This document shows, one piece after another, positions 1 to 9,732 of a stretch of DNA of 64,000 bases (positions are counted from its first letter, which is position 1; each line of letters opens with the position of its first letter). The position numbers and the translations under genes are program-made. The DNA is from Cupriavidus sp. IDO. Lineage in GTDB: Bacteria; Pseudomonadota; Gammaproteobacteria; Burkholderiales; Burkholderiaceae. The notes under the pieces are model-generated. The model saw only the letters and a list, made by a program, of their open reading frames with translations. It ran no database searches and was not told where the DNA came from. The DNA lies in contig NZ_JWMA01000040.1 of the NCBI RefSeq assembly GCF_000812465.1, positions 1 to 64,000 of the forward strand. Reading direction: 5' to 3'.

Positions 1-2
1 CT

Positions 3-95
3 CCATTACGCCGGTGATCTGCTGGCGCCATTACGCCGAAGATCTGGTGGCACCATTACGCCGGCGACGGATTGGCACCATCATGCCGGCGATTC
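3..95. repeat. 25-bp tandem repeats, probable insertion-sequence end
   Basis: Imperfect direct repeats of exactly 25 bp start at 3, 28, 53 and 78; each begins CCATTACG (CCATCATG in the last) and continues through GGCGATCTGGTGGCAC or a variant. The last copy breaks off where the reading frame of the neighbouring truncated gene begins. Several repeated copies at a terminus are typical of IS21-family elements, so this is probably the end of such an element lying mostly outside the window. The family assignment is inference; no transposase is visible. Confidence 0.6.
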
Positions 96-776
96 ACACG
101 CCCTGATGAATTCTGGGGCAAGGTCAAAGGGAACTTGCAGGCGGGAAGAATCCGAATGCTATTTGTCGCTGACCACATCCCCAAGGAACTCAAGCGCATC
201 GTCGAGTTCTTGAACGTCCAAATGGACCCTGCGGAAGTACTTGCGCTCGAAATTCGGCAATACATAGGCGAGAACCTCAAGACCTTTGTGCCTACCATCA
301 TCGGTCAGACATCCGAGGCTGAGGTTCGCAAGAGTGCAACCAAAAAGGAGCGCCTCTGGGATGAGTCTTCATTCATGGTCGCACTTCGGGACAAGGACCC
401 TAAAGGCGAGCCATATGCCAGACGGCTCCTGGACTGGGCATCTGCACACAGCACGATTTGGTGGGGGCGAGGCTCGTTGCACGGTTCCTTTGTGCCGATG
501 ATTAGCTCGACGCCTAAGGCACAGGCTCTTCTGGCTATGTATACCTTCGGGAAGGTACAGCTGTATTTGAAGCCTCTCTCCGCGAAAGCCCCATTTAGCG
601 ACGCAGAGAAGATGCAACAGGCCATTGAACTCATTAATGCCGCACTGCCAAGTCCACTGCCCTCCGATGCCGCTGCCAAGACACCTCAAGTCCGTCTGGC
701 TGACCTCAGCGAGCAGGAGTTTGCTCGGTTCCTCAGCGCTCTTGAGTGGATGGTTCAGACGATTCATGCTGCATAG
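96..776 (+). pseudogene. 3' fragment of a conserved hypothetical gene, truncated by repeats
   Basis: An open frame of about 225 residues, beginning in the repeats, continues as PDEFWGKVKGNLQAG and RIRMLFVADHIPKEL to a TAG stop at 774-776. From memory this resembles the C-terminal part of a conserved bacterial hypothetical family of about 330-380 residues whose N-terminal part may be nuclease-like; no catalytic motif is visible here. The N-terminal third is missing and the frame runs into the 25-bp repeat array, so the gene was probably cut by a mobile element. It is unlikely to be functional. Confidence 0.55.
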
Positions 777-890
777 CATGCGTCTAACCATTCCATGACC
801 ACCTCAGCGCGCCGTTACGACAGAAAATGCTTGCCAACTTGATTGGCCTTTCGCGAGCAGAGTTGAGTCTTCTTCATCATGCAGCCAACG

Positions 891-935
891 GAAGACGTCA
901 ACCTGGCGCCAGCGAAGCGGGAAGTTGGGGCCAAG
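891..935 (-). pseudogene. Remnant of a second copy of the small HTH gene
   Basis: Read on the minus strand this stretch encodes LGPNFPLRWRQVDVF, nearly identical to the LGPNFPLRWRQTDVAF segment of the small gene at 1900-2124. No start codon or upstream HTH segment is present. It is therefore a broken paralogue, and points to duplication and decay at this edge. Confidence 0.45.
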
Positions 936-979
936 CGTTGGGGCCAGTACCGTAGAGGCTTCTTTCCGTGGCGCGGAGC

Positions 980-1642
980 TCAAAGGAGGGAGCGAATATC
1001 CCAGATGTCAGCATCGGGCACAAAGATGTATCCGCCAGGGGCGTCCCCGTAGGCTCGCGTTTTCCCCAAGAGCAAGAGCTGTGCTGTCAGTGCACAGAGC
1101 GCAGCATCCACGGCATCAATAGAGGTTAGAGACCTGGTATCGATGCCCGCATCTTCCAGCAACATGCGTCGCTGAACGCGCTTCAGTTTGGCCGAGGCGA
1201 CCTCTTTGCCGAGAAGCGAACAGGTAATAGCGTGCGGAAACGTCTCGAAGGTGACCCGTCCCCCGGGGTAGCGCCTTTCGGGCAGAAGCGGGTGTGTCGG
1301 TGCAAAGGTCTTGAAGACCCCCTCGCCGCTAAACATCCAGCCATAGAATCCGCTGGTACTTGCCCGGGCTCGCTCCTCTATCGGAGTCGAAAAGCAGAAT
1401 ATTCTCTCCTTGGCGAGTTCTTTCTCGGCAAGCCGTCCCGCTCCATCCTGACTCCACCGGCATGGCGAGTCGATGCCGACGGCTGCAACGTTGTGCCGAA
1501 GACATTGCTGGTACAAATCGTCCGGATTGCTGCTCTTCCCGACGCAGACAACGTCGCGGCCTCGCAAGATGACAAGGTGACATCCCTTTCTTGCGCCTCC
1601 GATATCGATGCCAGCAACGGTGCCTGAAGCATTCGTTTCCAA
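980..1642 (-). CDS. DUF429 family protein (predicted RNase H-fold)
   Basis: A 220-residue protein of the DUF429 type, which is predicted to adopt an RNase H-like fold. Visible hallmarks are the N-terminal GIDIGGARKGCHLV strand-turn with its acidic residue, the central AVGIDSPCRWS segment, GFYGWMFSG, and the C-terminal acidic segment SIDAVDAALCALTAQLL. The length fits the family. The substrate is unknown; members are described as predicted nucleases. It stands alone among gene fragments, so it may belong to accessory DNA rather than an operon. The ATG start gives a complete N-terminal strand. Confidence 0.75.
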   Translation of the reverse strand: METNASGTVAGIDIGGARKGCHLVILRGRDVVCVGKSSNPDDLYQQCLRHNVAAVGIDSPCRWSQDGAGRLAEKELAKERIFCFSTPIEERARASTSGFYGWMFSGEGVFKTFAPTHPLLPERRYPGGRVTFETFPHAITCSLLGKEVASAKLKRVQRRMLLEDAGIDTRSLTSIDAVDAALCALTAQLLLLGKTRAYGDAPGGYIFVPDADIWDIRSLL

Positions 1643-1899
1643 TAACGTCTCCTACTCTCGCTGACAAATTTGGCTTGACTACGGTCGTGCTAACGAGGCC
1701 GTTGGCGCAGTAGCATAATAACCGGCCTCTCCGCACTTACTTGGCAAGCACGCTGACCTGGAGACTTGCCATGCTCCGTCGCACGCAAGGATGCTGCCGA
1801 CCCGTCCCTTGCACGTAGGCTTGAGGACTGGCAGCTGCACTACAACGGTGTCCTGGCCTGCGGGCCGGCAGCGACGCCGGGAAGCCGCAGCCGACGCAG

Positions 1900-2124
1900 T
1901 TAAGGCGCATTCGACGTTAGCCAGAAAGCGACATCCGTCTGGCGCCAGCGAAGTGGAAAATTGGGACCAAGATGCGCAGGTGGTGGCAAAGAATGCGGCT
2001 TGGTTTTCGCGCGACGAAGAATGGTGGCAGGGGTGACCGTGAAGATGGCTGCAAGGTCGTGGGCGTCGAGATAGGTGGGAAGCTCGCTGGGATGCGAACC
2101 TAGGAAAGCGGAGAGTGTCTGCAT
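1900..2124 (-). CDS. Small helix-turn-helix DNA-binding protein
   Basis: A 74-residue protein with a MerR/excisionase-like layout: TYLDAHDLAAIFTV then TPATILRRAK, followed by a basic, proline-rich segment and the terminal RWRQTDVAFWL typical of short AlpA-like regulators. I infer a DNA-binding role, perhaps for a mobile element or a lost neighbour. Part of the coding sequence is duplicated as a fragment around 891-935. The small size leaves some doubt. Confidence 0.5.
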   Translation of the reverse strand: MQTLSAFLGSHPSELPTYLDAHDLAAIFTVTPATILRRAKTKPHSLPPPAHLGPNFPLRWRQTDVAFWLTSNAP

Positions 2125-2416
2125 CCTCCGTATAGCACTCCGCTTGCGGAGCCGAATGTGAGTACAGACATATAAATCTCGGGGCTAGACTCGCCAACTC
2201 CGCGGGAACCGAATCTGGAAGTCAGGTTTTGAATCTGGCCGTAGTTGCCTGCTGCTCCGACGCAAGGTCTCGACAGTCAGCGGTCAATGCAACCGGGCAA
2301 GAAAAATCTAGGGTCGAGGCGGCCGCCATGAAGCCTCTATCCTTGCCTGGCTCTGCAACATTAGAAGCGCCCAATTCGGCTCCACGCTTGGCTCTTCAGT
2401 CTTTTCAGGGGTGGCC
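2125..2416. other. Gene-free stretch, accessory remnant
   Basis: No reading frame here has recognisable protein features. It lies between the small HTH gene and repeats that abut the truncated nirS, and probably consists of decayed accessory DNA. I see no clear promoter or terminator. Confidence 0.4.
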
Positions 2417-3181
<765 letters not shown>

Positions 3182-3237
3182 ACGCGCGCCGCAGCGGGAC
3201 GGCCACGTGCCGCTGCGCCGCTCTCCGGAGCCAAACC

Positions 3238-3543
3238 ATGAACGCAATGAAAGCCGTCATCGCCATGATCGCCGCCGCCGTGCTGCCCGCCACCGTCCAC
3301 GCTAGCCAGGAACTCGCCGCGGGCAAGGCCTGCATGGCCTGCCATGCCATCGACAAGAAGCTGGTCGGTCCGGCCTTCAAGGACGTAGCCGCAAAGTACA
3401 AGGGCAGCAAGGATGCCACCGCGCAGCTTGCCAATTCGATCCTCAAGGGCAGCAGCGGCAAATGGGGAGTGGTCCCCATGCCGGCCAATCGCGTGAGCGA
3501 AGCCGAAGCCGACACGCTGGCCAAATGGGTCCTCACGCTCTGA
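3238..3543 (+). CDS. nirM: Periplasmic cytochrome c-551 (NirM-type)
   Basis: A 101-residue class I c-type cytochrome that in denitrifiers shuttles electrons to cytochrome cd1 nitrite reductase. It has an N-terminal signal peptide (cleavage expected after AxA-like VHA near residue 22), the haem site CMACH at residues 32-36, KLVGPAFKDVAAKYKG, and Met81 in VPMPAN as the likely distal haem ligand, a pattern typical of c551/c552. It lies 56 bp after the truncated nirS. The gene itself looks intact, but its usual partner is lost at this locus. Confidence 0.85.
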   Translation: MNAMKAVIAMIAAAVLPATVHASQELAAGKACMACHAIDKKLVGPAFKDVAAKYKGSKDATAQLANSILKGSSGKWGVVPMPANRVSEAEADTLAKWVLTL

Positions 3544-3563
3544 GCCGCATCGCCGGGCGCGCC

Positions 3564-3916
3564 GTGCGGCGCGGCATCATCGTCGCCGCATGGCTGTCGG
3601 CAGCGCCTGTCCTTGCACAAGCCCCGCCCCGCCCACGCCGGCCCGCCAGGTACAACTGGCCCACTGGCTGCGCGACGACTGCGGCGCCTGCCACGGCATG
3701 ACGTTGCGCGGCGGACTCGGACCGCCGCTCACCGCTGCTGCGCTTGCAGCCAAGCCGCGCGACGGACTGGTCGCCACGATCCTGTACGGCCGGCCCGGCA
3801 CCGCGATGCCGCCCTGGCAACCCTTCATGACGCAAGACGAAGCCCAATGGCTGATCGAACGACTACAGGCAGGGCAGGCACCTGCCGCTGCTTCCTACGC
3901 TTCTCCGGCCGACTGA
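3564..3916 (+). pseudogene. nirC: NirC-type c cytochrome, apparently frameshifted
   Basis: A small monohaem cytochrome whose parts sit in two frames. A good signal peptide (GTG at 3564, RRGIIVAAWLSAAPVLAQA) is read in one frame; the mature protein with haem site CGACH and GTAMPPW continues in another, to the stop at 3914-3916. The frames can be joined only by restoring one base in the C-rich stretch around 3620-3645. NirC has been proposed as an electron donor to NirS or a factor for d1-haem maturation. Either this is a true one-base deletion or a sequencing error in the C tract. It overlaps the start of nirF. Confidence 0.6.
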
Positions 3917-5085
3917 TCGGACTGCTCGCGGCTGCCTTGCTCGTCGCGTGCGCCAGCCTGACCGGGACACCAGACACCGTACGCGGGACCGGCGATCTCG
4001 GTGTCGTGATCGAGCGCGCCGCAGGCCGCGTCCAGGTGGTTGAGACCTCCGGCATGACCCGCCTCGCCACGGTTGACGGGCTGGGCGACCTGTCCCATGC
4101 CAGCGTCGTGTTCTCGCGCGACGGGCGCTTTGCCTATGTCTTTGGCCGCGACGGCGGGCTCTCGCGCGTCGATCTGCTGCAAGGGCGAATCACGCATCGC
4201 GTGATGCAGGCCGGCAACAGCATCGGCGGCGCAATCTCGCAAGACGGCAAGGTGGTGGCTGCGCAGAACTACGCGCCGGGCGGCATCCGCCTGATCGATG
4301 CCACCACGCTGGAGCCGCTGGCCGACATTCCGGCAATCGGCAGCGATGGCCGCCGCTCCAAGGTGGTCGGGCTTGCAGACCTGCCCGGCCGTCGCCTGGC
4401 CGCCAGCCTGTTCGAATCGGGCGAGATCTGGATCATCGACATCGCCGATCCGCGCCACCCGCAGGTCACGCGCCTGCCTGCAGGACGCGAACCCTACGAT
4501 GGCCTCGTCACGCCAGACGGCCGCTGGTACCTGGCCGGCCTGTTTGGCGAAGACGGCCTGGCACTGGTCGACCTGTGGCAGTCGCCGCCCCGCTCGCGCA
4601 AGGTCATGTCCGGCTACGGGCGCGGCACGGCGCCGCTGCCGGTCTACAAGATGCCGCACTTGCGCGGCTGGGCGATGGCGCAAGGCCTGGCATGGCTGCC
4701 GGCGGTGGGACGCCACGAAGTGCTGATCGCCGATCCGGCCCACGGCTGGCAGGAAGCCGGCCGCGTCGAACTGGCCGGGCAGCCGGTCTTTGTCATGGCG
4801 CGCCCGGACGGCCGCCAGGTCTGGGTCAACTTCGCCTTTCCGCACAACGACACCGTGCAGGTGATCGACACCGCCACGCGCGAAGTCGTGCGCACACTGC
4901 GCCCTTGTCGCGGCGTACTGCACATGGAGTTCACACCCAAGGGCGAAAGCGTCTGGCTGTCGTGCCGCGACGATAACCGCGTCGAGATCTACGACACCGC
5001 CACCTTCGACCGCCTCGCCACGCTGCCGGCGGACAACCCCAGCGGCATCTTCTTCACCGTCCGGGCGCAGCGCTTCGGCATGTAA
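3847..5085 (+). CDS. nirF: NirF, haem d1 biosynthesis propeller lipoprotein
   Basis: NirF is a periplasmic beta-propeller protein related to the d1 domain of NirS and needed for haem d1 synthesis. Family segments visible include LSHASVVFSRDGRFAYVFGRDG, GGAISQDGKVVAAQNY, LFESGEIWIIDIADPR, and a C-terminal HMEFTPKGESVWLSCRDDN. The ATG at 3847 gives 412 residues and a membrane-spanning lipoprotein signal ending LLVAC, where the cysteine would be lipidated. The start lies inside the 3' end of nirC; a later non-ATG start near 3913 cannot be excluded. Apart from that uncertainty it appears intact, and it is followed 10 bp later by nirDL. Confidence 0.85.
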   Translation: MADRTTTGRAGTCRCFLRFSGRLIGLLAAALLVACASLTGTPDTVRGTGDLGVVIERAAGRVQVVETSGMTRLATVDGLGDLSHASVVFSRDGRFAYVFGRDGGLSRVDLLQGRITHRVMQAGNSIGGAISQDGKVVAAQNYAPGGIRLIDATTLEPLADIPAIGSDGRRSKVVGLADLPGRRLAASLFESGEIWIIDIADPRHPQVTRLPAGREPYDGLVTPDGRWYLAGLFGEDGLALVDLWQSPPRSRKVMSGYGRGTAPLPVYKMPHLRGWAMAQGLAWLPAVGRHEVLIADPAHGWQEAGRVELAGQPVFVMARPDGRQVWVNFAFPHNDTVQVIDTATREVVRTLRPCRGVLHMEFTPKGESVWLSCRDDNRVEIYDTATFDRLATLPADNPSGIFFTVRAQRFGM

Positions 5086-5095
5086 GGCAACTGCC

Positions 5096-6082
5096 ATGTA
5101 CGACGAACGACAGCTATATGACAGCATCCAGCATGACTTCCCGCTGCATCCGAGTCCCTACCAGCTCGTGGCGGGCGCGCATGGCCTGTGCGAGCACGAC
5201 GTGCTGAGCCTGCTGGCGCGCGACCTCGGCGCCGGCCGGATCAGCCGCATCGGGGCAGTCTTCGCGCCCAACGTCATCGGCGCCAGCACACTTGGCGCGC
5301 TCGCGGTGGAGCCTGCGCAACTTGACCGCGTGGCCGCGCGCGTCAGTGCCTGTGCCGCCGTCAGTCACAACTATGCGCGGCAGGGGCACCGCTACAACCT
5401 GTGGTCCGTCGCCGGTGCATGCGATCGCATCGCGCTGGACGCCACGCTCGCCGCCATCGCGGCGAAGACCGAACTGACGCCACTGGACCTGCCACTGGAG
5501 CGCGAGTACCACATCGACCTCGGCTTTTCGCTGAGAGGCCATGCGGCACACAGGCGGCACCGCATGACGAAAACCCCGCCACGGCAACAGCTCACCAATG
5601 ACGACTGGCGGCTGGTTGCGGCACTGGAAGCCGGCCTGCCGCTGACGCCGCGCCCGTATCACGAGCTGGCGCTGCGATGCCGCATGCCGCTGGATCGCCT
5701 GCTCGACCGACTGGCGCAATGGTCGGACAGCGGCGTGATCCGGCGCCTCGGCGTGATCCTGCATCACGGCGGCTTCGGCTACACCCACAACGCCATGTGC
5801 GTATGGGACGTTCCCGACGGACGCGCCGATGCGCTTGGCATGCGGCTCGCGCGCATGCCCCGGGTCACGTTGTGCTACCGGCGTGCGCGGCGCCTGCCGG
5901 ACTGGCCTTACAACCTGTTCGCCATGATCCACGCGCGTGATGCGCAGGATCTCGAAACCGCCATGCAGCGATTCGACGAACAGGCGGGACTCGGACAGGT
6001 ACCGCATGCCGTCCTGGTCGGCACCCGTTGCTACAAGCAGCGCGGTACGCGCTACGCCACCCAGCAGCCGGTGCACGCATGA
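5096..6082 (+). CDS. nirDL: Fused NirD-NirL sirohaem decarboxylase subunits
   Basis: A 328-residue protein made of two tandem Lrp/AsnC-like halves. The first (residues 1 to about 155) carries ISRIGAVFAPN and HNYARQGHRYNLW; the second (about 165-328) carries LTPRPYHELA, IRRLGVILHH and CYRRARRLPDWPYNLFAMIHA. With NirG and NirH it decarboxylates sirohaem to didecarboxysirohaem in the d1-haem pathway, in the cytoplasm. Fusion of nirD and nirL is known in several denitrifiers. Its stop overlaps the nirG start (ATGA), indicating translational coupling. Confidence 0.9.
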   Translation: MYDERQLYDSIQHDFPLHPSPYQLVAGAHGLCEHDVLSLLARDLGAGRISRIGAVFAPNVIGASTLGALAVEPAQLDRVAARVSACAAVSHNYARQGHRYNLWSVAGACDRIALDATLAAIAAKTELTPLDLPLEREYHIDLGFSLRGHAAHRRHRMTKTPPRQQLTNDDWRLVAALEAGLPLTPRPYHELALRCRMPLDRLLDRLAQWSDSGVIRRLGVILHHGGFGYTHNAMCVWDVPDGRADALGMRLARMPRVTLCYRRARRLPDWPYNLFAMIHARDAQDLETAMQRFDEQAGLGQVPHAVLVGTRCYKQRGTRYATQQPVHA

Positions 6083-6540
6083 GCGTCACGCCGCAACTGG
6101 ATGACCTGGATCGCCGCATCGTCAACGCGCTGCAGCGCGGCCTGCCGCTCACGCCCCGCCCCTATGCGGACGCCGCGCGGCCGCTCGGCATCGACGAGGC
6201 AACGCTGCTGGGCCGGCTGCAGTCGCTGCTGCGCCGGGGCGTGCTGACGCGCTTCGGCCCCCTGTATCAGATCGAGCGCGCCGGCGGTCGCTTCGTGCTG
6301 TGCGCCTGCCACGCGCCCGCCGAGCGGCTCGAGGCCGTGATCGGCGCCATCAACGCTCATCCTGAGGTGGCGCACCACTATGCGCGCACGCACTATCTCA
6401 ATCTCTGGTTCGTGCTGGCGGTCGGCCATGCCGCGGACGTCGCGCCAGCACTGCACCGCATCGCTGCCGATGCCGGCGTGGAGATCCTGCCCTTTCCGAA
6501 GGAGCGGGAGTTCTTCGTCAATCTTTACCTGCCCGCATGA
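6079..6540 (+). CDS. nirG: NirG, sirohaem decarboxylase subunit
   Basis: A 153-residue Lrp/AsnC-like protein, paralogous to the halves of NirDL: LDDLDRRIVNALQRGLPLTPRPYAD forms the HTH-like start, followed by LTRFGPLYQIERAGG and HHYARTHYLNLWFVLAV. It works with NirDL and NirH in sirohaem decarboxylation. The ATG at 6079 overlaps the nirDL stop by 4 bp, and its own stop overlaps the nirH start, so the three are tightly coupled. An earlier ATG at 6028 would only add a tail inside nirDL and is less likely. Confidence 0.88.
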   Translation: MSVTPQLDDLDRRIVNALQRGLPLTPRPYADAARPLGIDEATLLGRLQSLLRRGVLTRFGPLYQIERAGGRFVLCACHAPAERLEAVIGAINAHPEVAHHYARTHYLNLWFVLAVGHAADVAPALHRIAADAGVEILPFPKEREFFVNLYLPA

Positions 6541-7055
6541 CGACCATGACCGATACCGCCGGGACGCCGGACGCCATCGACCTCGTCCTGATGCGCGCCA
6601 CGCAAGGCGGCTTGCCGCTCGTGCCCGCGCCATATGCCAAGATCGGCGCCTTGCTGGGCATCACCGAAGACGCGGTGATCGCGCGGCTGGCCGCGATGCA
6701 AGCGCGCGGCACGCTGCGCCGCATTGGCGCCGTACCCAATCACTATGCGCTGGGCTGGCGCGCCAACGGCATGACGGTGTGGGACGTGGACGACGCCCGC
6801 ATCGATGTGCTGGGCGAGCAGATCGGCATGCTGCCCTTCGTCAGCCACTGCTACCGCCGTCCGCGACGCCTGCCGCACTGGCCGTACAACCTGTTCGCCA
6901 TGGTCCACGCGCGCACCCGCGAGGAGGCCGCGCCACTGGTGGCGCGCATTGCCGCCGTACTGGGCGACGCCTGCCATGCGCATGACGTGCTGTGGTCCAC
7001 CCGCATCCTCAAGAAGACCGGCCTGCGCCTGCCGCCGGCCACGGAAAGAGACTGA
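6537..7055 (+). CDS. nirH: NirH, sirohaem decarboxylase subunit
   Basis: A 172-residue member of the same Lrp/AsnC-like family, with GGLPLVPAPYAKIG, LRRIGAVPNHYALGWRANGM, and HCYRRPRRLPHWPYNLFAMVHA near residues 100-125. It overlaps nirG by 4 bp (ATGA) and is followed closely by nirJ. It belongs to the cytoplasmic sirohaem decarboxylase assembly. The coding region is uninterrupted. Confidence 0.88.
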   Translation: MTTMTDTAGTPDAIDLVLMRATQGGLPLVPAPYAKIGALLGITEDAVIARLAAMQARGTLRRIGAVPNHYALGWRANGMTVWDVDDARIDVLGEQIGMLPFVSHCYRRPRRLPHWPYNLFAMVHARTREEAAPLVARIAAVLGDACHAHDVLWSTRILKKTGLRLPPATERD

Positions 7056-7057
7056 TC

Positions 7058-8221
7058 ATGTTCCGCCTGTCCCGATTCATGGAAGCCCTGCGCCACGCAG
7101 GCCCGGTGCCACCGCCACGCAGGCCCGCCGGCCCCGTAGTGATCTGGAACCTGGTGCGCCGCTGCAACCTCAACTGCAAGCATTGCTATTCGACCTCCGC
7201 CGACACCGAATTCAAGGGCGAGCTGAGCACGGCGGAAGCGCTGGACGTACTCGGCCAGCTCAAGGCCGCACGCGTGCCCGCGCTGATTCTCTCCGGCGGC
7301 GAGCCGCTGTTGCGCCCGGATCTCTATGAGGTGGCCGCACGTGCGCGGGCGCTGGGCCTTCACCTCTCGCTGTCCTCGAATGGCACGTTGCTCGATGCTT
7401 CGCATGCGGAGCGGCTCGCAGCAACCGGCTTCGACTACGTCGGCGTGAGCCTGGATGGCCTGCAGGCCACGCATGACCGCTTCCGCCGCAGCCCCGCCGC
7501 GTTCGAGCGGGCCCTGGCCGGCCTGCGCGCAGCGCGCGATGCCGGGCTGCGCGTGGGCGTGCGCATGACCCTGACCGAGGCCAACGCCGCCGAGCTGCCC
7601 GCGCTGGTGGGCCTGACCGAAGCCGAAGGCATCGACAAGTTCTACCTGTCCCACTTCAACTATGCGGGACGCGGCCGCAGCCACCAGTCCGACGACGCCC
7701 GCCACGCCGGCACGCGCGCCGCGCTCGACTGGCTGTTCGATCACGTCTGGGCACGCACGCAGCGCGGCCACGCCGGCGACTTCGTCACCGGCAACAATGA
7801 CGCCGACGGCGTGTACCTGCTTCATTGGATCGCCCGCCGGCATCCCGCAAGGCTCGCCGACATGCGCCAGCGCCTGCTCAACTGGGGCGGCAACGCCACC
7901 GGCGTGGGTGTGGCCAATATCGACAACCTCGGCAATGTGCACCCGGACACGATGTGGTGGCAGGTCACGCTCGGCAACGTGCGCGAGCGCCCCTTCGGCG
8001 ACATCTGGGCCGACCGCAGCCATCCGCTGATGGCGGGGCTCGCCGCGTCGCCGCGTCCCTTGCAGGGCCGATGCGCGCGCTGTGCGCACCGCGCCATCTG
8101 CAACGGCAATACGCGCGTGCGCGCGTGGGCGGTCAGCGGCGATCCGTGGGCCGAGGATCCCGGTTGCTACCTGCGTGATGACGAGATTGCAGCGTCGCCT
8201 GACGCGGAGGCGCTGGTATGA
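7058..8221 (+). CDS. nirJ: NirJ, radical SAM haem d1 synthase
   Basis: A 387-residue radical SAM protein of the haem d1 pathway that acts on didecarboxysirohaem to remove propionate side chains. The radical SAM cluster motif CNLNCKHC lies near residues 34-41, followed by ILSGGEPLLRPDLYE. The C-terminal SPASM-like region has CARCAHRAICNGN and a last cysteine in EDPGCYL, consistent with a second Fe-S cluster. The ATG at 7058 is chosen because it lies just after the nirH stop and gives the family N-terminus MFRLSRFM. The gene is intact and overlaps nirN. Confidence 0.9.
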   Translation: MFRLSRFMEALRHAGPVPPPRRPAGPVVIWNLVRRCNLNCKHCYSTSADTEFKGELSTAEALDVLGQLKAARVPALILSGGEPLLRPDLYEVAARARALGLHLSLSSNGTLLDASHAERLAATGFDYVGVSLDGLQATHDRFRRSPAAFERALAGLRAARDAGLRVGVRMTLTEANAAELPALVGLTEAEGIDKFYLSHFNYAGRGRSHQSDDARHAGTRAALDWLFDHVWARTQRGHAGDFVTGNNDADGVYLLHWIARRHPARLADMRQRLLNWGGNATGVGVANIDNLGNVHPDTMWWQVTLGNVRERPFGDIWADRSHPLMAGLAASPRPLQGRCARCAHRAICNGNTRVRAWAVSGDPWAEDPGCYLRDDEIAASPDAEALV

Positions 8222-9723
8222 GTGTGCGCACGTTGATGCGAGTCATCACAGCCCTTGCCGCGGTCCACGCGTCGCTGGCGTCCTCAGCTGGCACAACCGC
8301 GCCCGCTGCTGCGGTGCACTATAGCCAGCACTGCGGGGCCTGCCATGGCACGGATCGTCTGGGCGGCATGGGGCCGGCCCTGCTGCCGGAAAGCCTGGAG
8401 CGCCTGCGCCCAGCAGAACTTGCCGATGTGTTGCGCCACGGCCGCACTGCCACGCAGATGCCGGGCTTTGCAGCACAGCTCGACGAAGCGGCGCTCGACG
8501 GCCTCGCTGTGTGGCTGCGCACCGCGCCCGCCATCGCGCCGCACTGGGACGCCGCCGACATCCGAGCCTCGCACGTTGTCTACCACGCCCCCGGGGCACT
8601 CCCGGCTAAACCGGTATTCACCGCCGATCCCACCAACCTGTTCCTCGTGGTGGAGGCCGGCAGCCACCACATCAGTGTGCTCGACGGCGACCGGCTCGAA
8701 CGCATTCACCGCTTCCGCACGCGCTTTGCCCTGCACGGCGGCCCCAAGTTCAGCCAGGACGGCCGCTACGTCTATATGGCCAGCCGCGACGGCTGGGTGA
8801 GCAAGTACGACCTGTGGAACCTGACCTATGCGGCCGAAATTCGTGCGGCGCTCAACACGCGCAATGTCGCCGTGAGCGATGACGGCAAGTGGGTACTGGC
8901 CGGCAATACGCTGCCCGGGACCCTGGCGCTGCTTCGCGCCGACGACCTGTCGCTGGTGCGCGTGTACGACGTGCGAGGACGCGACGGCAAGCCTTCGCGC
9001 GTCTCGGCCGTCTATGACGCGGCGCCCCGCCACAGCTTTATCGCCGCGCTCAAGGACGTTCCGGAGGTGTGGGAACTGCCCTATGGCGATGCCGGCGTGC
9101 CTATGCAACCGCGCGTCATCGTGCTGGACGACGTGCTCGACGATTTCTATTTCGACCAGGGCTACCGCCATATCCTCGGCGCCTCGCGCGACGGACGCGG
9201 GCAGGTGATCGACATGGCCCGCGGGCGCCAGGTGACGGAACTGGAGGTGTCCGGCATGCCTCACCTTGGCAGCGGCATCACCTGGGTGCGCGATGGCCGC
9301 GAGGTAATGGCTTCGCCCAACCTGAAGCAGGGACGCATCAGCGTGATCGACATGGAGGACTGGCATACCGTCGGCACCGTGCAGACCAACGGGCCGGGCT
9401 TTTTCCTGCGCAGCCACGAAGACACGCCATATGTCTGGACCGACGCCATGATGAGCCCGCGCCGCGACACACTGCAGGTCATCGACAAGCAAAGCCTGCA
9501 AGTCGTCGGCAGCGTGACCCCGAGCCCCGGCCGCACCGCCGCGCATGTCGAATTCACGCGCGATGGCCGCTACGCGCTGGTCAGCCTGATGGAGCGCGAC
9601 GGCGCCATCGTCGTATACGACGCGCAGACGCTGCGTGAGGTCAAGCGCATTCCGATGGACAAGCCCATCGGCAAGTACAACGTATTCAACAAGACAACCC
9701 GCTCGTCGGGCACCAGCCACTGA
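8218..9723 (+). CDS. nirN: NirN, dihydro-haem d1 dehydrogenase
   Basis: A 501-residue periplasmic paralogue of NirS. NirN introduces the acrylate double bond in the last step of d1 synthesis. A signal peptide covers about the first 25 residues; the c-type haem site CGACH follows near residues 39-43, then a d1-type eight-bladed propeller with HGGPKFSQDGRYVYM, GYRHILGASRD, and a C-terminal DKPIGKYNVFNKTT. Its start overlaps the nirJ stop (ATGA). The gene is complete, in contrast to nirS, which shares the same fold. Confidence 0.88.
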   Translation: MSVRTLMRVITALAAVHASLASSAGTTAPAAAVHYSQHCGACHGTDRLGGMGPALLPESLERLRPAELADVLRHGRTATQMPGFAAQLDEAALDGLAVWLRTAPAIAPHWDAADIRASHVVYHAPGALPAKPVFTADPTNLFLVVEAGSHHISVLDGDRLERIHRFRTRFALHGGPKFSQDGRYVYMASRDGWVSKYDLWNLTYAAEIRAALNTRNVAVSDDGKWVLAGNTLPGTLALLRADDLSLVRVYDVRGRDGKPSRVSAVYDAAPRHSFIAALKDVPEVWELPYGDAGVPMQPRVIVLDDVLDDFYFDQGYRHILGASRDGRGQVIDMARGRQVTELEVSGMPHLGSGITWVRDGREVMASPNLKQGRISVIDMEDWHTVGTVQTNGPGFFLRSHEDTPYVWTDAMMSPRRDTLQVIDKQSLQVVGSVTPSPGRTAAHVEFTRDGRYALVSLMERDGAIVVYDAQTLREVKRIPMDKPIGKYNVFNKTTRSSGTSH

Positions 9724-9732
9724 GGACGTCAC

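Noticed and set aside
1..95. CRISPR array at the left edge
   Set aside because: The 25-bp units are contiguous tandem repeats without spacers and no cas gene is present.
3613..3846. A long N-terminal extension of nirF
   Set aside because: The extension is the shadow of nirC in another frame; a lipoprotein signal beginning at 3847 is a far better start.
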